From Clostridiales bacterium (GTDB taxonomy: Bacteria; Bacillota; Clostridia; Christensenellales; Aristaeellaceae), in NCBI GenBank assembly GCA_004556395.1, contig SFHK01000003.1, positions 1-64,000 on the forward strand: a stretch of 64,000 nucleotides of DNA, in the 5' to 3' direction. The translations under genes and the position numbers were made by a program. Shown one piece after another: positions 50,455 through 59,252 of the stretch (the first letter of the stretch is position 1; every line of letters starts with the position of its first letter). The notes beneath the pieces were generated by a model. That model ran no database searches. It was not told the DNA's origin and saw only the letters and a program-made list of their open reading frames with translations.

Positions 50455-51570
50455 GTGGAACAGAACCTGCAGGCTCTGAAACAGGCCGCCGTGCTGTATC
50501 CGCTGGTCGCGATTTTATTCACGCTGCCCTACGTCGCCTTCAATTACCGCAAATACGGCTCCGTGTTCAGCCTGCGCATTCTGATCGTGTATTCCTTTGC
50601 GCTGTACATGCTGTGCGTGTACTGTCTGGTCATCTTACCGCTGCCCACGAGGGAAGCGGCGAAGGCGCTTTCGGGGCACAAGGCGCAACTGACACCCTTC
50701 AACTTCGTTGCCGACATCATCAAGCATTCGCAGGTTTCTCTGAAGGACCCCCTGTCCTTCCTGACGCTGATCAACAACCCGGCGTTTCTGGGCGCGGCGT
50801 TCAACCTGCTGATGACGCTGCCGCTGGGCGTCTACCTGCGCTATTACTTCCGCTGCGGCTGGCTGAAAACGCTGCTGACCGGCTTCGGGCTGTCCCTGTT
50901 CTTCGAGCTTACACAGCTGACGGGGCTGTATTTCATCTATCCGGGAAGCTATCGCCTGTTCGACGTGGACGATCTGATGATCAACACGCTGGGCACAATG
51001 GTCGGCTTCTGGCTCGCCAGACCGCTCACGCGCTGGCTGCCCAGCCGCGACCGACTGGACAGCATCAGTCTGGAACGCGGCCGCCGCGTATCGCTTCTGC
51101 GGCGCATGCTGGCCATGGCGTACGATCTGGCCATCTGCGGCATTCTGGCGATGATCCTCTGCCAGATTCTCCGCATCGGCTTCCGCTTCTGGTTCGTCGC
51201 GCTGCTCCAGTGCGCCGGGCCCATTCTCCTGCGCGGCCAGACCGTCGGCTGCCGCCTTACGCGACTGCGCCTTCAGAAAAAGGATGGCTCGCGCCCGGAA
51301 TGGTATCGCTATCTCATCCGCTACGGCAGCATGGCGCTGGTGATGGTCTATCTGCCGAACTGGCTTCTGCGGCTGATCGGCATTCTGAAGGATCAGAATC
51401 ATTTCTCCGCTTCCACGACAGTCAGCCTGACCGCCGCGCTCATCGCCGGCTATATGGGCTGCCTGCTGTTCGAGGTCATTCGCGTGCTGATGCATCGCTC
51501 ACTGTTCTATGAGCGCCTGTCAGGCGCGTATATCGTGAGCACCGTGCGGCCAACGTCTCAAAAAGAGTAA
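50455..51570 (+). CDS. VanZ-RDD membrane protein
   Basis: 371 residues with about eight membrane helices. The N-terminal part is a VanZ-like domain (LYMLCVYCLVILPLP, then LGFWLARPL after YRLFDVDDLMINTLGTMVG); the C-terminal part is an RDD domain (RRMLAMAYDLAICGILAMIL, RGQTVGCRLTRLRLQ). VanZ confers low teicoplanin resistance in enterococci, but chromosomal relatives are of unknown role. I choose GTG 50455, 5 bases after AAGGGGTG; the frame is open to ATG 50398 but that prefix is low-complexity. The gene follows the peptidase closely. Confidence 0.85.
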   Translation: MEQNLQALKQAAVLYPLVAILFTLPYVAFNYRKYGSVFSLRILIVYSFALYMLCVYCLVILPLPTREAAKALSGHKAQLTPFNFVADIIKHSQVSLKDPLSFLTLINNPAFLGAAFNLLMTLPLGVYLRYYFRCGWLKTLLTGFGLSLFFELTQLTGLYFIYPGSYRLFDVDDLMINTLGTMVGFWLARPLTRWLPSRDRLDSISLERGRRVSLLRRMLAMAYDLAICGILAMILCQILRIGFRFWFVALLQCAGPILLRGQTVGCRLTRLRLQKKDGSRPEWYRYLIRYGSMALVMVYLPNWLLRLIGILKDQNHFSASTTVSLTAALIAGYMGCLLFEVIRVLMHRSLFYERLSGAYIVSTVRPTSQKE

Positions 51571-51616
51571 CCTTCCCCTCCCTGTGATACGTAGCCTTCA
51601 AAACATTCAAAGGAAC

Positions 51617-51661
51617 AGGACGACGCCGCTTCGCGTTTGAAACAGCGTCGTCCTGCTTTTA
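51617..51661. terminator. Bidirectional terminator between VanZ-RDD and LCP genes
   Basis: A perfect 11-bp stem (51617-51627 with 51646-51656) followed by CTTTTAT on the plus strand. The LCP gene ends 22 bases to the right on the opposite strand. Confidence 0.8.
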
Positions 51662-51682
51662 TGCGCCCGTCCGGGCGCGGTG

Positions 51683-52963
51683 TCAGTTGTTCAGATAGAT
51701 AAACCGATGCAGCTCGTCGGTGTTGGCCTGAATGTCCATGTCATACAGCAGGGACTTCTCCTTCACCGTGCCCTCCTTATAGGTGCCGGGAACCGGCAGA
51801 CGCAACTCCGCCGCGCTGGTGAAGTTCTCGCGTTCAAGAACGATCTTGGCAAGATTGATAATCTCCGTCACCTGCAAATTAGTTTTGAAATAGGGCGCGC
51901 ATTGCGGCACCAGCCCGAACAGATCCGTAACGCTGGCGTTGCGCATTCTTTCCATCAGCTTGTTGAGAACCTTGCGCTGACGCTCCGCGCGGGCGTAGTC
52001 GCTGTCCAGCTTACGGATGCGGGCGTAGCCCAGCGTCTGCATGCCGTTCAGATGCGTGTTCGCGCCGTAGGTCGTCAGGAGCGTGTTCTCATATTCGGCC
52101 TTGGCCTCGTCATAATCGCGGCCGTCGTAGTGAACCTCGATCAGGTACTGCTCCTTCACGTTCTTGTTGATCATGTCCATCTCGTTCTGCGAGATGTTCA
52201 CGTCAATGCCGCCCAGAATCTCGGCGATCTTCGCAAAGCCCTTGAAGTCGACGTAGGCATAATGCTGGATGTTCATGCCGAAGTACTCGTTCACGGTCTT
52301 GATCGCCAGTTTCGCGCCGCCGTAGAAGTACGCGCTGTTGATGCGCGCGTCCTTATATTTGCCCATCGTCACGGCGGTATCGCGCATGATGGAGGCCAGC
52401 TTCACGTTGCCGGTCTTTTTGTTGATCGAGCAGATGATCATGGTATCCGTGCGCGCGGCTTCGTTTTTGTTGCGCGCGTCCGCGCCCAGCAGAAGCACGT
52501 TCAGCCAGTCCTCGCTGAGACCGGGCGTGATGCTCAGATCCTCAACGGAAATGGAGTTCCCGTCCGCCAGATTCACGTCGGTCTGTTCGCTGTTTTTGAG
52601 CATCTGCTCATAGGCCTCGCCGGTGAACGAATCGCCTCCGCTCGCTGCGGGCGTTCCGGTCGTGGCAGACGGCTCCGCCGTTCGATCCGGCGTCGCGCCC
52701 TTCTTGGGCAGCAGAATGATCATAACCACAACCGCCGCCACCAGCAGAAGCGCCAGCGCGATCAGCGGCGCGACATTGCGTTTTTTCCGGCCGCGTCTTT
52801 TGGGCGCGGCACCCGGCCGCCGCTGCGCGGGACGCTGCCCGTTCGCGGGACGACGCGGAGCCGTGCCCGCCGGGCGCGCTCCCTGCGCCGGTCTCCGTGC
52901 GCCCGCTTCCGCGCTGTGCGCGGCGGGACGAACGCGCTTCGGCTCTGTGCTTCGTTTTTCCAT
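51683..52963 (-). CDS. LytR-CpsA-Psr family cell-wall polymer ligase
   Basis: 426 residues. A very basic Arg/Pro/Ala-rich cytoplasmic tail (1-62) precedes a membrane helix (65-85) and an extracellular LCP domain. LCP enzymes move undecaprenyl-linked polymers onto peptidoglycan. The motifs LLLGADARNKNEAARTDTMII, LASIMRDTAV and GYARIRKLDSDYARAERQRKVL (with the key Arg residues) are intact. ATG 52963 is preceded by GGAGGT. It has its own promoter and shares a terminator region with the VanZ gene. It fits with uppS and the PBP in wall building. Confidence 0.94.
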   Translation of the reverse strand: MEKRSTEPKRVRPAAHSAEAGARRPAQGARPAGTAPRRPANGQRPAQRRPGAAPKRRGRKKRNVAPLIALALLLVAAVVVMIILLPKKGATPDRTAEPSATTGTPAASGGDSFTGEAYEQMLKNSEQTDVNLADGNSISVEDLSITPGLSEDWLNVLLLGADARNKNEAARTDTMIICSINKKTGNVKLASIMRDTAVTMGKYKDARINSAYFYGGAKLAIKTVNEYFGMNIQHYAYVDFKGFAKIAEILGGIDVNISQNEMDMINKNVKEQYLIEVHYDGRDYDEAKAEYENTLLTTYGANTHLNGMQTLGYARIRKLDSDYARAERQRKVLNKLMERMRNASVTDLFGLVPQCAPYFKTNLQVTEIINLAKIVLERENFTSAAELRLPVPGTYKEGTVKEKSLLYDMDIQANTDELHRFIYLNN

Positions 52964-53007
52964 ATATTGGTACCTCCAGTATCCGGTGTTCAAAATTACC
53001 CGTATAT

Positions 53008-53036
53008 ATTATACATGAACCGCCGGAATATTGCAA
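53008..53036 (-). promoter_or_regulatory. Promoter of the LCP gene
   Basis: On the minus strand TTGCAA (53031-53036), 17 bases and TATAAT (53008-53013), 45 bases before the start. Confidence 0.75.
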
Positions 53037-53067
53037 GGTATTTCGATTTTTCCCGTAGGAATGACAA

Positions 53068-53106
53068 ACAAAAAACGGAATGCCCCGTTTTTATCGAAGC
53101 ATTCCG
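53068..53106 (-). terminator. Terminator of the coat-protein operon
   Basis: On the minus strand stem 53099-53106 pairs with 53076-53083 and is followed by GTTTTTTGTTT. It starts 10 bases after the stop of the second coat gene. Confidence 0.85.
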
Positions 53107-53115
53107 CAGGATACG

Positions 53116-53391
53116 TCAGTTCAGCTCGTTCTGCATGCGGCTGAAGCGCTGCTTGGCGCCGGTGAGCACGTTCACGTCGGCTTCCTGACCCTTGAACCAG
53201 CCCATCTGCTCCATCTTCGCGAACACCTGATACTGATCCTTCACGCAGCCGTTCAGGTTATCGGTGAGCACGGTGCGCAGCGGCATCTCGGACGCTTCCG
53301 GGATGAAGGTGCCATAGTTGTGAATGAGATACTTCTCCTGCTCGAGCAGGTCTTCCATGCCGTACTGATCGTTCATGACGTTTTCGTTCAT
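53116..53391 (-). CDS. CotF-type spore coat protein
   Basis: 91 residues, all helical, with the conserved pattern EDLLEQEKYLIHNYGTFIPEASEMPLRTVLTDNL. This is the ferritin-like CotF half found as small proteins in spore-forming Clostridia. GAAAGGAGG precedes ATG 53391, 17 bases after the upstream small gene on the same strand, so both form an operon. It should be made in the mother cell late in sporulation; no sigma-K/E promoter could be confirmed. Confidence 0.85.
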   Translation of the reverse strand: MNENVMNDQYGMEDLLEQEKYLIHNYGTFIPEASEMPLRTVLTDNLNGCVKDQYQVFAKMEQMGWFKGQEADVNVLTGAKQRFSRMQNELN

Positions 53392-53408
53392 TTCGCGCGC
53401 CTCCTTTC

Positions 53409-53609
53409 TTACTGCCAGCTGTTCAGATAGTTGAACAGACGGTCATAGCGCTGCTTATGGCAGTTGGCCAGCTCGCCGGCCAGCGTTTTCAGCTCCGCGT
53501 TCTGGAAGGTCTGCGCGTAGTGCTCCGCCTTTTTGCAGGCGATGAACTCGTGCGTCAGCTGATCCTGAAGAATGGAAAGGCTTTTGGACTGAATCATTCC
53601 GGTAGGCAT
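53409..53609 (-). CDS. Small CotF-related helical protein
   Basis: 66 residues. A two-helix unit (LQDQLTHEFIACKKAEHYAQTF and LKTLAGELANCHKQRYDRLFNYLNSW) resembles the other CotF half, so the pair may assemble a full four-helix bundle from two chains. AAAAAGGAGG gives a strong RBS before ATG 53609. It is the first gene of a two-gene coat operon. Confidence 0.78.
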   Translation of the reverse strand: MPTGMIQSKSLSILQDQLTHEFIACKKAEHYAQTFQNAELKTLAGELANCHKQRYDRLFNYLNSWQ

Positions 53610-53695
53610 TTTCGTTTTCCTCCTTTTTAATAGGAATGCCGGATTTATTCATGCCCCCGGAATCGCCGCGCTATACGCAACCAAAGCCATGCTTT

Positions 53696-53751
53696 CGCCG
53701 TCAAAGAAAGAAAATTCGGCCTTTGACGGCGCGCGGATTTCGTGTTATACT
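53696..53751 (+). promoter_or_regulatory. PBP gene promoter with perfect 11-bp inverted repeat
   Basis: TTGACG (53723-53728), 17 bases and TATACT (53746-53751) form the promoter. The -35 box lies within the right arm of an exact 11-bp inverted repeat (53696-53706 with 53721-53731, 14-base spacer). No T-run follows, so it is a probable operator; the left flank has no gene end nearby on the plus strand. Confidence 0.7.
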
Positions 53752-53786
53752 ATGCTTGGTTTGATATATACTTTACGGAGGGCTTC

Positions 53787-56216
53787 ATGAGCAAGCAGAA
53801 TCCTTTGTTTGTGCCGCGCAACGGCTATGGAAATTTCATCCTGTCCGTGTTCATGACCACGGTGAAGATGCTGGTGATTCTGATTCTGATCATCGGCTTT
53901 TCGGCCACGGGTCTTGTGATGGGCATCGCGAAGGCATGGGTTGACACGTCGCCCGACCTCGATCTGGATCTTTTCAACTCGCAGGCGCAGACGTCCTTCA
54001 TCTACGACAAGTACGGCAACCTGATCACCACCTTCCGCGGAACGGAAAACCGCGTGTATTGCACGTATGACGAGCTTCCGCAGAATCTGATCAATGCCGT
54101 GATTTCCGCCGAGGACGCGCATTTCTGGGAGCACAGCGGCGTGGACGTGCACCGCTATCTGGGCGCGCTGGTGGGCAACCTGCTCTCCGGCAACAACCAG
54201 GGCGGCAGCACGATCACCTGCCAGCTGATCAAGCAGACGCTGCTTTCCAGCGAACAGACCTACAAGCGCAAGGTGCAGGAAGCCTATCTCGCGCTGCGGC
54301 TGGAAGAAACGCTGACGGGCCTGTTTTCCGGCGACACGCGCTCGGCCAAGGAGCGCATCCTTGTGGAATACATGAACGTCGTCTACATGGGCGGCTCGCT
54401 GTACGGCGTAAAGACCGCCGCGCAGGATTACTTCGGCAAGGATTTAAGCGAGCTTTCGCTGAAGGAATGCGCCATGCTCGCGCGCCTGATCAAGAATCCC
54501 TATCGCTATAATCCCCGCACGAATTACTACATTCGCAACACCCCGGAGGAGAGCGAAAAGGGCGCGAACTACATTCTGGAGGAGATGTATAGCTACGGCT
54601 TCATCACCCTTGAGGAATGCGAGCAGGCCAAGGCCGAAACGCTTCAGGTGCTTCAGACCAGCTCGTCCGCCGAAAAGATGTATGACCACGCCTACTACGT
54701 TGAATACGCCATCTACGACGTGGTGACCAAGATGCTGCGCGTGGAACAGAAGGAAGACACCACCGCCAACCGCGCCGCCATGGAAAACAAGCTGCGCACC
54801 GGCGGCTACCACATCTATCTGAGTCTCGACCCGCAGATGCAGTCCACGGTTCAGAAGGTCATTTCCGAATGGAACCGCTATCCGGACACGCGCTATAAGT
54901 CCGACCGCTACAAGAAATCGCTGACGAACGGCGAATACGTGAACGTCGTGGAGCCGCAGGCCGCCTGCGCTGTGGTGGACTGGCACACGGGCGAGCTGGT
55001 CGCCATCGTCGGCGGCCGAAGCGAGCCCACGGCGCGCAAACAGCTGAACCGCGCCTACCAGATGAACATGCCCGTCGGCTCGTCCATCAAGCCGCTAAGC
55101 GTGTACGGTCCGGCCTTTGACATGGGCTGGTCGCCGGGCTCCCCCGTGCTCAACCTGCCCATTCGCATCAAGGGCTGGGACAGCAAGCAGGGCTATCCCA
55201 ACAACTACGGCGGCGGCAGCTTCAACGGCTGCGAATCGATGCGCTACGCCATCAACAAATCGCACAACTATTCCACGGCGCAGGCGCTGTACACCTATGT
55301 CGGCATCTCGAATTCCGTCAACTACCTGCTGCGGCTGGGCGTTTCGTCGTCCCACATTCAGGCCACCGGCTCGGGTCTCGCGCTGGGCTCCTCCGGCATT
55401 TCCGTCATCGAAATGGCCACAGCCTTCGGCGCAATCGCCAATTTAGGCGAATATCAGGAGTCGTACGCCTTCTCGAAGGTGCTGTACGACGACAACAAAA
55501 CGCCCTACATCGTGGCGCGCGACGTGCAGATTCGCCGCGAAGCGTTCAAGCCCTCCACCGCCTACATGCTGGTGGACGTGCTGAAGGACTGTGTGTCCGG
55601 CTCCAGCGGAACCGGCTCCCGCGCCAAGTTCGGCGGCTTCACCGTGGCCGGAAAGACCGGCACCAACTCGGACGCCTGCGGCGTATTCTTTGCCGGCATG
55701 ACCGCGTACTATTCCTGCGCGGTGTGGATCGGCCACGACAACTACAAGCCGCTGGTTTCCAACGCGACCGGCGGAACCTACGCCGCGCCGCTGTGGGCGG
55801 CGGTGATGAGTCAGGTGCATTCCTACGCCGGAATTACGAAGGATCGCGCCATCATCAGCGGCAGCGCCTCCGATTACGGACTGGTTCTCGCCGAAGCCTG
55901 CGGCGTGAGCGGCATGCGTCCCACCGATTCCTGCCGCCGCGACGCGAACGGCTATTCCGTCACGCGCGATTACTATCTGGACGGCACGCAGCCCACGGTC
56001 AACTGCAACATGCACCGCACCGTGACGCTGTGCACGCGCTCCAACAAGCGCCCCAACGGCAACTGCACCTCCACGCGCTCCTACGGCATCATCTACATTC
56101 CGCAGGGGCACCCGCTCCGGCAGGCGGAGAGTCTGGCACAGGTGCGGCAGTACTTTAAGGGCGCGACGGTCAAGCAGGATCTGTCCGACTTTGGAACCTG
56201 CAACATCTGCCACTGA
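53787..56216 (+). CDS. Class A penicillin-binding protein (PBP1 type)
   Basis: 809 residues. A membrane helix (about 20-42) anchors a GT51 glycosyltransferase with the catalytic Glu in SAEDAHFWEHSGVD and GGSTITCQLIKQ, and a transpeptidase with SSIK near residue 430 (the acyl Ser), SHN in NKSHNYS and KTGT in AGKTGTNSD near 622. It polymerises and cross-links peptidoglycan from lipid II outside the cell. ATG 53787 follows ACGGAGG. It is followed by ydcF after 27 bases, probably in one transcript. A palindromic promoter suggests regulated expression. Confidence 0.95.
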   Translation: MSKQNPLFVPRNGYGNFILSVFMTTVKMLVILILIIGFSATGLVMGIAKAWVDTSPDLDLDLFNSQAQTSFIYDKYGNLITTFRGTENRVYCTYDELPQNLINAVISAEDAHFWEHSGVDVHRYLGALVGNLLSGNNQGGSTITCQLIKQTLLSSEQTYKRKVQEAYLALRLEETLTGLFSGDTRSAKERILVEYMNVVYMGGSLYGVKTAAQDYFGKDLSELSLKECAMLARLIKNPYRYNPRTNYYIRNTPEESEKGANYILEEMYSYGFITLEECEQAKAETLQVLQTSSSAEKMYDHAYYVEYAIYDVVTKMLRVEQKEDTTANRAAMENKLRTGGYHIYLSLDPQMQSTVQKVISEWNRYPDTRYKSDRYKKSLTNGEYVNVVEPQAACAVVDWHTGELVAIVGGRSEPTARKQLNRAYQMNMPVGSSIKPLSVYGPAFDMGWSPGSPVLNLPIRIKGWDSKQGYPNNYGGGSFNGCESMRYAINKSHNYSTAQALYTYVGISNSVNYLLRLGVSSSHIQATGSGLALGSSGISVIEMATAFGAIANLGEYQESYAFSKVLYDDNKTPYIVARDVQIRREAFKPSTAYMLVDVLKDCVSGSSGTGSRAKFGGFTVAGKTGTNSDACGVFFAGMTAYYSCAVWIGHDNYKPLVSNATGGTYAAPLWAAVMSQVHSYAGITKDRAIISGSASDYGLVLAEACGVSGMRPTDSCRRDANGYSVTRDYYLDGTQPTVNCNMHRTVTLCTRSNKRPNGNCTSTRSYGIIYIPQGHPLRQAESLAQVRQYFKGATVKQDLSDFGTCNICH

Positions 56217-56243
56217 CCGACGATTTCACAAAGTGAGGTTTGA

Positions 56244-57038
56244 ATGAAGAAGAACACCGTCCGCCGCCGCCCCTCGAAGGTCGTAAACCTTCTCTTTCTG
56301 CTTGTGGGCGTGCTGTGCTTCGTTTACTACTTTGCCAACGGCTTCCTCATCCGCTTCGGCCAGTCGCTTCTGTGGCTGTGGCCGCTGATCGGAACGGCGC
56401 TGCTCGTGCGCTTTGCGCTGGTCGCGCGCATGATCCGTACCGGCCGGCCATCGCCCCTTCCGCGCGGGTTCCTGCGCGTCATACACGTGCTGGTGGCTGT
56501 CGGGCTCGTCATTCTGTTCGCCGTTGAAGGCATCATCATCAAAGGCGCGCTGGAGCCCACGCCCGCGGGGCTGGACTGCATCATCGTGCTGGGCGCGAAG
56601 GTCAACGGAACCTCTCCCAGCGGCGCGCTGCGCAACCGCATTGAGGTCGCCGCCGAATACGCGCTGGCGAACCCGGACACGCTCGTGATTGCTTCCGGCG
56701 GGCAGGGCGAGGACGAGGGCATCAGCGAAGCGGAATGCATCCGGCGCGGGCTGGTGGCGCGCGGCGTTCCGGAGGAGCGCATCCTGCTGGAATCGCTCTC
56801 CACGTCCACGCGGGAGAACCTGCGCTTCTCGCTTGAAAAACTCGAAAACCCGGACGAACTGTCCATCGGCGTCGTCACCAACAACTTTCACGTGTTTCGC
56901 GCCATGAAAATTGCGCGTTCGCTGCACAACGGCGAGACGTACGCCGTGCCGGTGGCCACCTCGCTGTTCAGTCTGCCCCACTACCTGCTGCGCGAATTCT
57001 TCGCCACCTGCGTAGGCTTCGTCACAGGCGCGTGGTAA
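56244..57038 (+). CDS. YdcF/DUF218 membrane protein
   Basis: 264 residues. Two to four N-terminal membrane helices (about 14-100) precede a DUF218 domain with the conserved CIIVLGAKVNG, IASGGQGEDEGISEAE and VVTNNFHVFRAMKIAR. In Gram-negatives DUF218 proteins (ElyC, SanA) affect envelope integrity and lipid-carrier use, in keeping with the PBP gene just before it. ATG 56244 follows AAAGTGAGG. Confidence 0.92.
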   Translation: MKKNTVRRRPSKVVNLLFLLVGVLCFVYYFANGFLIRFGQSLLWLWPLIGTALLVRFALVARMIRTGRPSPLPRGFLRVIHVLVAVGLVILFAVEGIIIKGALEPTPAGLDCIIVLGAKVNGTSPSGALRNRIEVAAEYALANPDTLVIASGGQGEDEGISEAECIRRGLVARGVPEERILLESLSTSTRENLRFSLEKLENPDELSIGVVTNNFHVFRAMKIARSLHNGETYAVPVATSLFSLPHYLLREFFATCVGFVTGAW

Positions 57039-57061
57039 CGTTCGATTGATAAATTTTCCGC

Positions 57062-57096
57062 AAACCGCCATTCCGTTCGGAGGGCGGTTTCCTTTT
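57062..57096 (+). terminator. Terminator after PBP-ydcF
   Basis: Stem AAACCGCC (57062-57069) with GGCGGTTT (57083-57090), followed by CCTTTTT. Confidence 0.88.
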
Positions 57097-57154
57097 TAAA
57101 CGAAAAATGCTATACTGAACTCATTCTTACTTTCCGAAATGAGGCGTTGTCTTT

Positions 57155-58075
57155 ATGCACTCCCGATTTGCCGTCGCCCGCCGACTGCTGATCTTCTGGA
57201 CGCTGTTCATCGGCCTGGGCGCCGTGGGCGGCGCCGCCTGCATGCTCATCGATCCCTCGGGACGTTCCGTCGGCATGGATGGAATGCTGCCCTATTTTCA
57301 GGTGCTGCCGTATGCGGACATGCTGTTCCAGAACCTTCTCTTCTCCGGCTTCGCGCTTTTGATCGTAAACGGCCTTTCCAACCTGACCGCCGCCGCGCTG
57401 CTGTTTGCGCGCAGAAAGATTGGCGCCGTTCTGGGCGGCATTTTCGGCGTAACGCTGATGCTGTGGATCTGCATCCAGTTTTATATATTCCCTCCAAATT
57501 TCATGTCCACGATCTATTTCTTCTTCGGTCTCGCGCAGGCCGCGACCGGCTGGGCGGCGGTGGTCTTTCAGCGGCAGGAAGCGTTCGCCGCCGAAGCGCA
57601 CGAGTACCCGAACCTCGAAACGAACCACACGCGGCTGGTGGCCTACTTTTCGCGCATGGGCTACGTGCGCGAAAAGGCGCTGGAAGAAGCGAACCGCACC
57701 GGCGCGGACGTATACGAAATCCGCTCGACAGAGCGCACGGAAGGCACGCTCGGCTTCTGGTGGTGCGGACGCTACGGCATGCATCGCTGGGAGATGCCCA
57801 TTGAAACGCCCAACATCAACCTTCCCTCCTACGAGCACGTAACCATCTGCGCGCCGATCTGGGTTTTCGCGCTTGCCGCGCCCGTGCGCACCTTCTGCCG
57901 CAGCGCAAAGGGACGCATCCGCGAGGTGGACTACATTCTCGTGCATCATACACGCGGACTGTATGCCAACGCCGCCGATGAAATGGACGCGCTGCTCGGC
58001 CTGCGCCGAACGCACCTGACCAGCATCCGCTGCGTAACCGGCACATACCGCGAGACGCGCACGGAAACCAAGTAA
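57155..58075 (+). CDS. Membrane-anchored flavodoxin-like protein
   Basis: 306 residues. Four membrane helices (about 10-30, 58-80, 88-108 and 115-135) are fused to a flavodoxin-like domain starting at LVAYFSRMGYVREKALEEANRTG. The FMN phosphate loop, usually S/T-x-T-G-x-T, reads SRMGYV and lacks both Thr, so flavin binding may be weak or absent. The remaining strand-helix order (YEHVTICAPIWVFALAAPVRTF) is normal. It is followed by a DUF362 ferredoxin-like protein 19 bases later, suggesting a redox pair. A TATACT at 57110 may be its -10 box. Confidence 0.78.
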   Translation: MHSRFAVARRLLIFWTLFIGLGAVGGAACMLIDPSGRSVGMDGMLPYFQVLPYADMLFQNLLFSGFALLIVNGLSNLTAAALLFARRKIGAVLGGIFGVTLMLWICIQFYIFPPNFMSTIYFFFGLAQAATGWAAVVFQRQEAFAAEAHEYPNLETNHTRLVAYFSRMGYVREKALEEANRTGADVYEIRSTERTEGTLGFWWCGRYGMHRWEMPIETPNINLPSYEHVTICAPIWVFALAAPVRTFCRSAKGRIREVDYILVHHTRGLYANAADEMDALLGLRRTHLTSIRCVTGTYRETRTETK

Positions 58076-58094
58076 ACACCGGGAGGTTTGCCGC

Positions 58095-59252
58095 ATGTCC
58101 GTCGTTTCCATCGTCCCCTGCCGGGACTACGCGCCCGAAACCGTTCGTCCGGCGCTCGAAGCCGCGCTTCGTCCGCTCGGCGGGCTGGACTGGGTGCAGC
58201 CCGGCATGACCGTCGTCATAAAGGCGAACCTGGTCAGCATGATGAAGCCCGAGTCCGCCGCGACGACGCATCCGGCGCTGCTCTCGGCGCTGTGCGAGCT
58301 TTTCGTGGCGCGCGGCGCGCGCGTCATCGTGGGCGACAGCCCCGGCGGACTGTACACGTCCGCCTACGTGAATGCCGTCTACGCCGCCACCGGCGTGCGC
58401 GCCGTGCTGGAAACCGGCGCGCAGCTGAACCAGAATTTCGCGCACGTGCACGCGGAAAACCCCGACGGCGCCGTGCTGAAATCGCTGGATTACACTGCCT
58501 ATCTGGACGAAGCCGACGCGATCATCGACTTCTGCAAGCTGAAAACGCACGGCATGATGGGCATGTCTGCTTGTGTGAAGAACCTCTTCGGCGTGATTCC
58601 GGGCACGTTCAAGCCGGAATGCCACTATCGTTTTCCCGCGCACGCCGACTTCGCCGACATGCTCGTGGATTTGAACGAACGCTTCCGTCCGTGCTTGTGT
58701 CTGGTGGACGCAGTGGTGGGCATGGAGGGCAACGGCCCGACGATGGGTCGTCCGCGCGCCATCGGCGCGCTGCTCGCCTCTGACTCGCCCTACGCCGCCG
58801 ACCGCGTATGCGCCGGCATCATCGGGCTCGACCCGGAGCAGACGGAAACGATTCAGCGCGCCGCCGCGCGCGGTCTGGAGGACGAAATTCAGCTGTTCGG
58901 CGACCCTTCCGCGTTCACCGTGCCCGACTACGACCTCGTGCGCACGCGCAAGGATCTCACCTTCACCCGCGAGCTGCCCGGCCTGTGGGGCACGCTTTTC
59001 GGGAAGCTCGCGTCCGCCGCGCTGTGCAGTCGCCCCGTCGTCGACCGGCGCGCCTGCGTTGGCTGCGAGAAGTGCAAAAACCTCTGCCCCGCGAAGGCAA
59101 TTACGATGCGAAACCGCCGTCCCGTCATCGACCGCGCCCGCTGCATTCGCTGCTTCTGCTGTCAGGAGTTCTGCCCCAAGGGCGCGATGCGCGTGAAGCG
59201 GCCCTCCGTCGCCAGAATTCTGAACCGAAGAAAGGACGAGAAATGCAAATGA
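58095..59252 (+). CDS. DUF362 protein with two [4Fe-4S] ferredoxin motifs
   Basis: 385 residues. The N-terminal 280 residues are DUF362 (VIKANLVSMMKPESAATTHP, VGDSPGG, IIDFCKLKTHGMMGMSACVKNLFGVIPGTFK). The C-terminus is a 2x[4Fe-4S] ferredoxin (CVGCEKCKNLCP and CIRCFCCQEFCP). Such proteins are common in anaerobes, with unknown roles, likely iron-sulfur redox. GGGAGG precedes ATG 58095. The last 10 bases overlap the next gene, so it is co-expressed with the flavodoxin-like protein and the dehydrogenase. Confidence 0.92.
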   Translation: MSVVSIVPCRDYAPETVRPALEAALRPLGGLDWVQPGMTVVIKANLVSMMKPESAATTHPALLSALCELFVARGARVIVGDSPGGLYTSAYVNAVYAATGVRAVLETGAQLNQNFAHVHAENPDGAVLKSLDYTAYLDEADAIIDFCKLKTHGMMGMSACVKNLFGVIPGTFKPECHYRFPAHADFADMLVDLNERFRPCLCLVDAVVGMEGNGPTMGRPRAIGALLASDSPYAADRVCAGIIGLDPEQTETIQRAAARGLEDEIQLFGDPSAFTVPDYDLVRTRKDLTFTRELPGLWGTLFGKLASAALCSRPVVDRRACVGCEKCKNLCPAKAITMRNRRPVIDRARCIRCFCCQEFCPKGAMRVKRPSVARILNRRKDEKCK

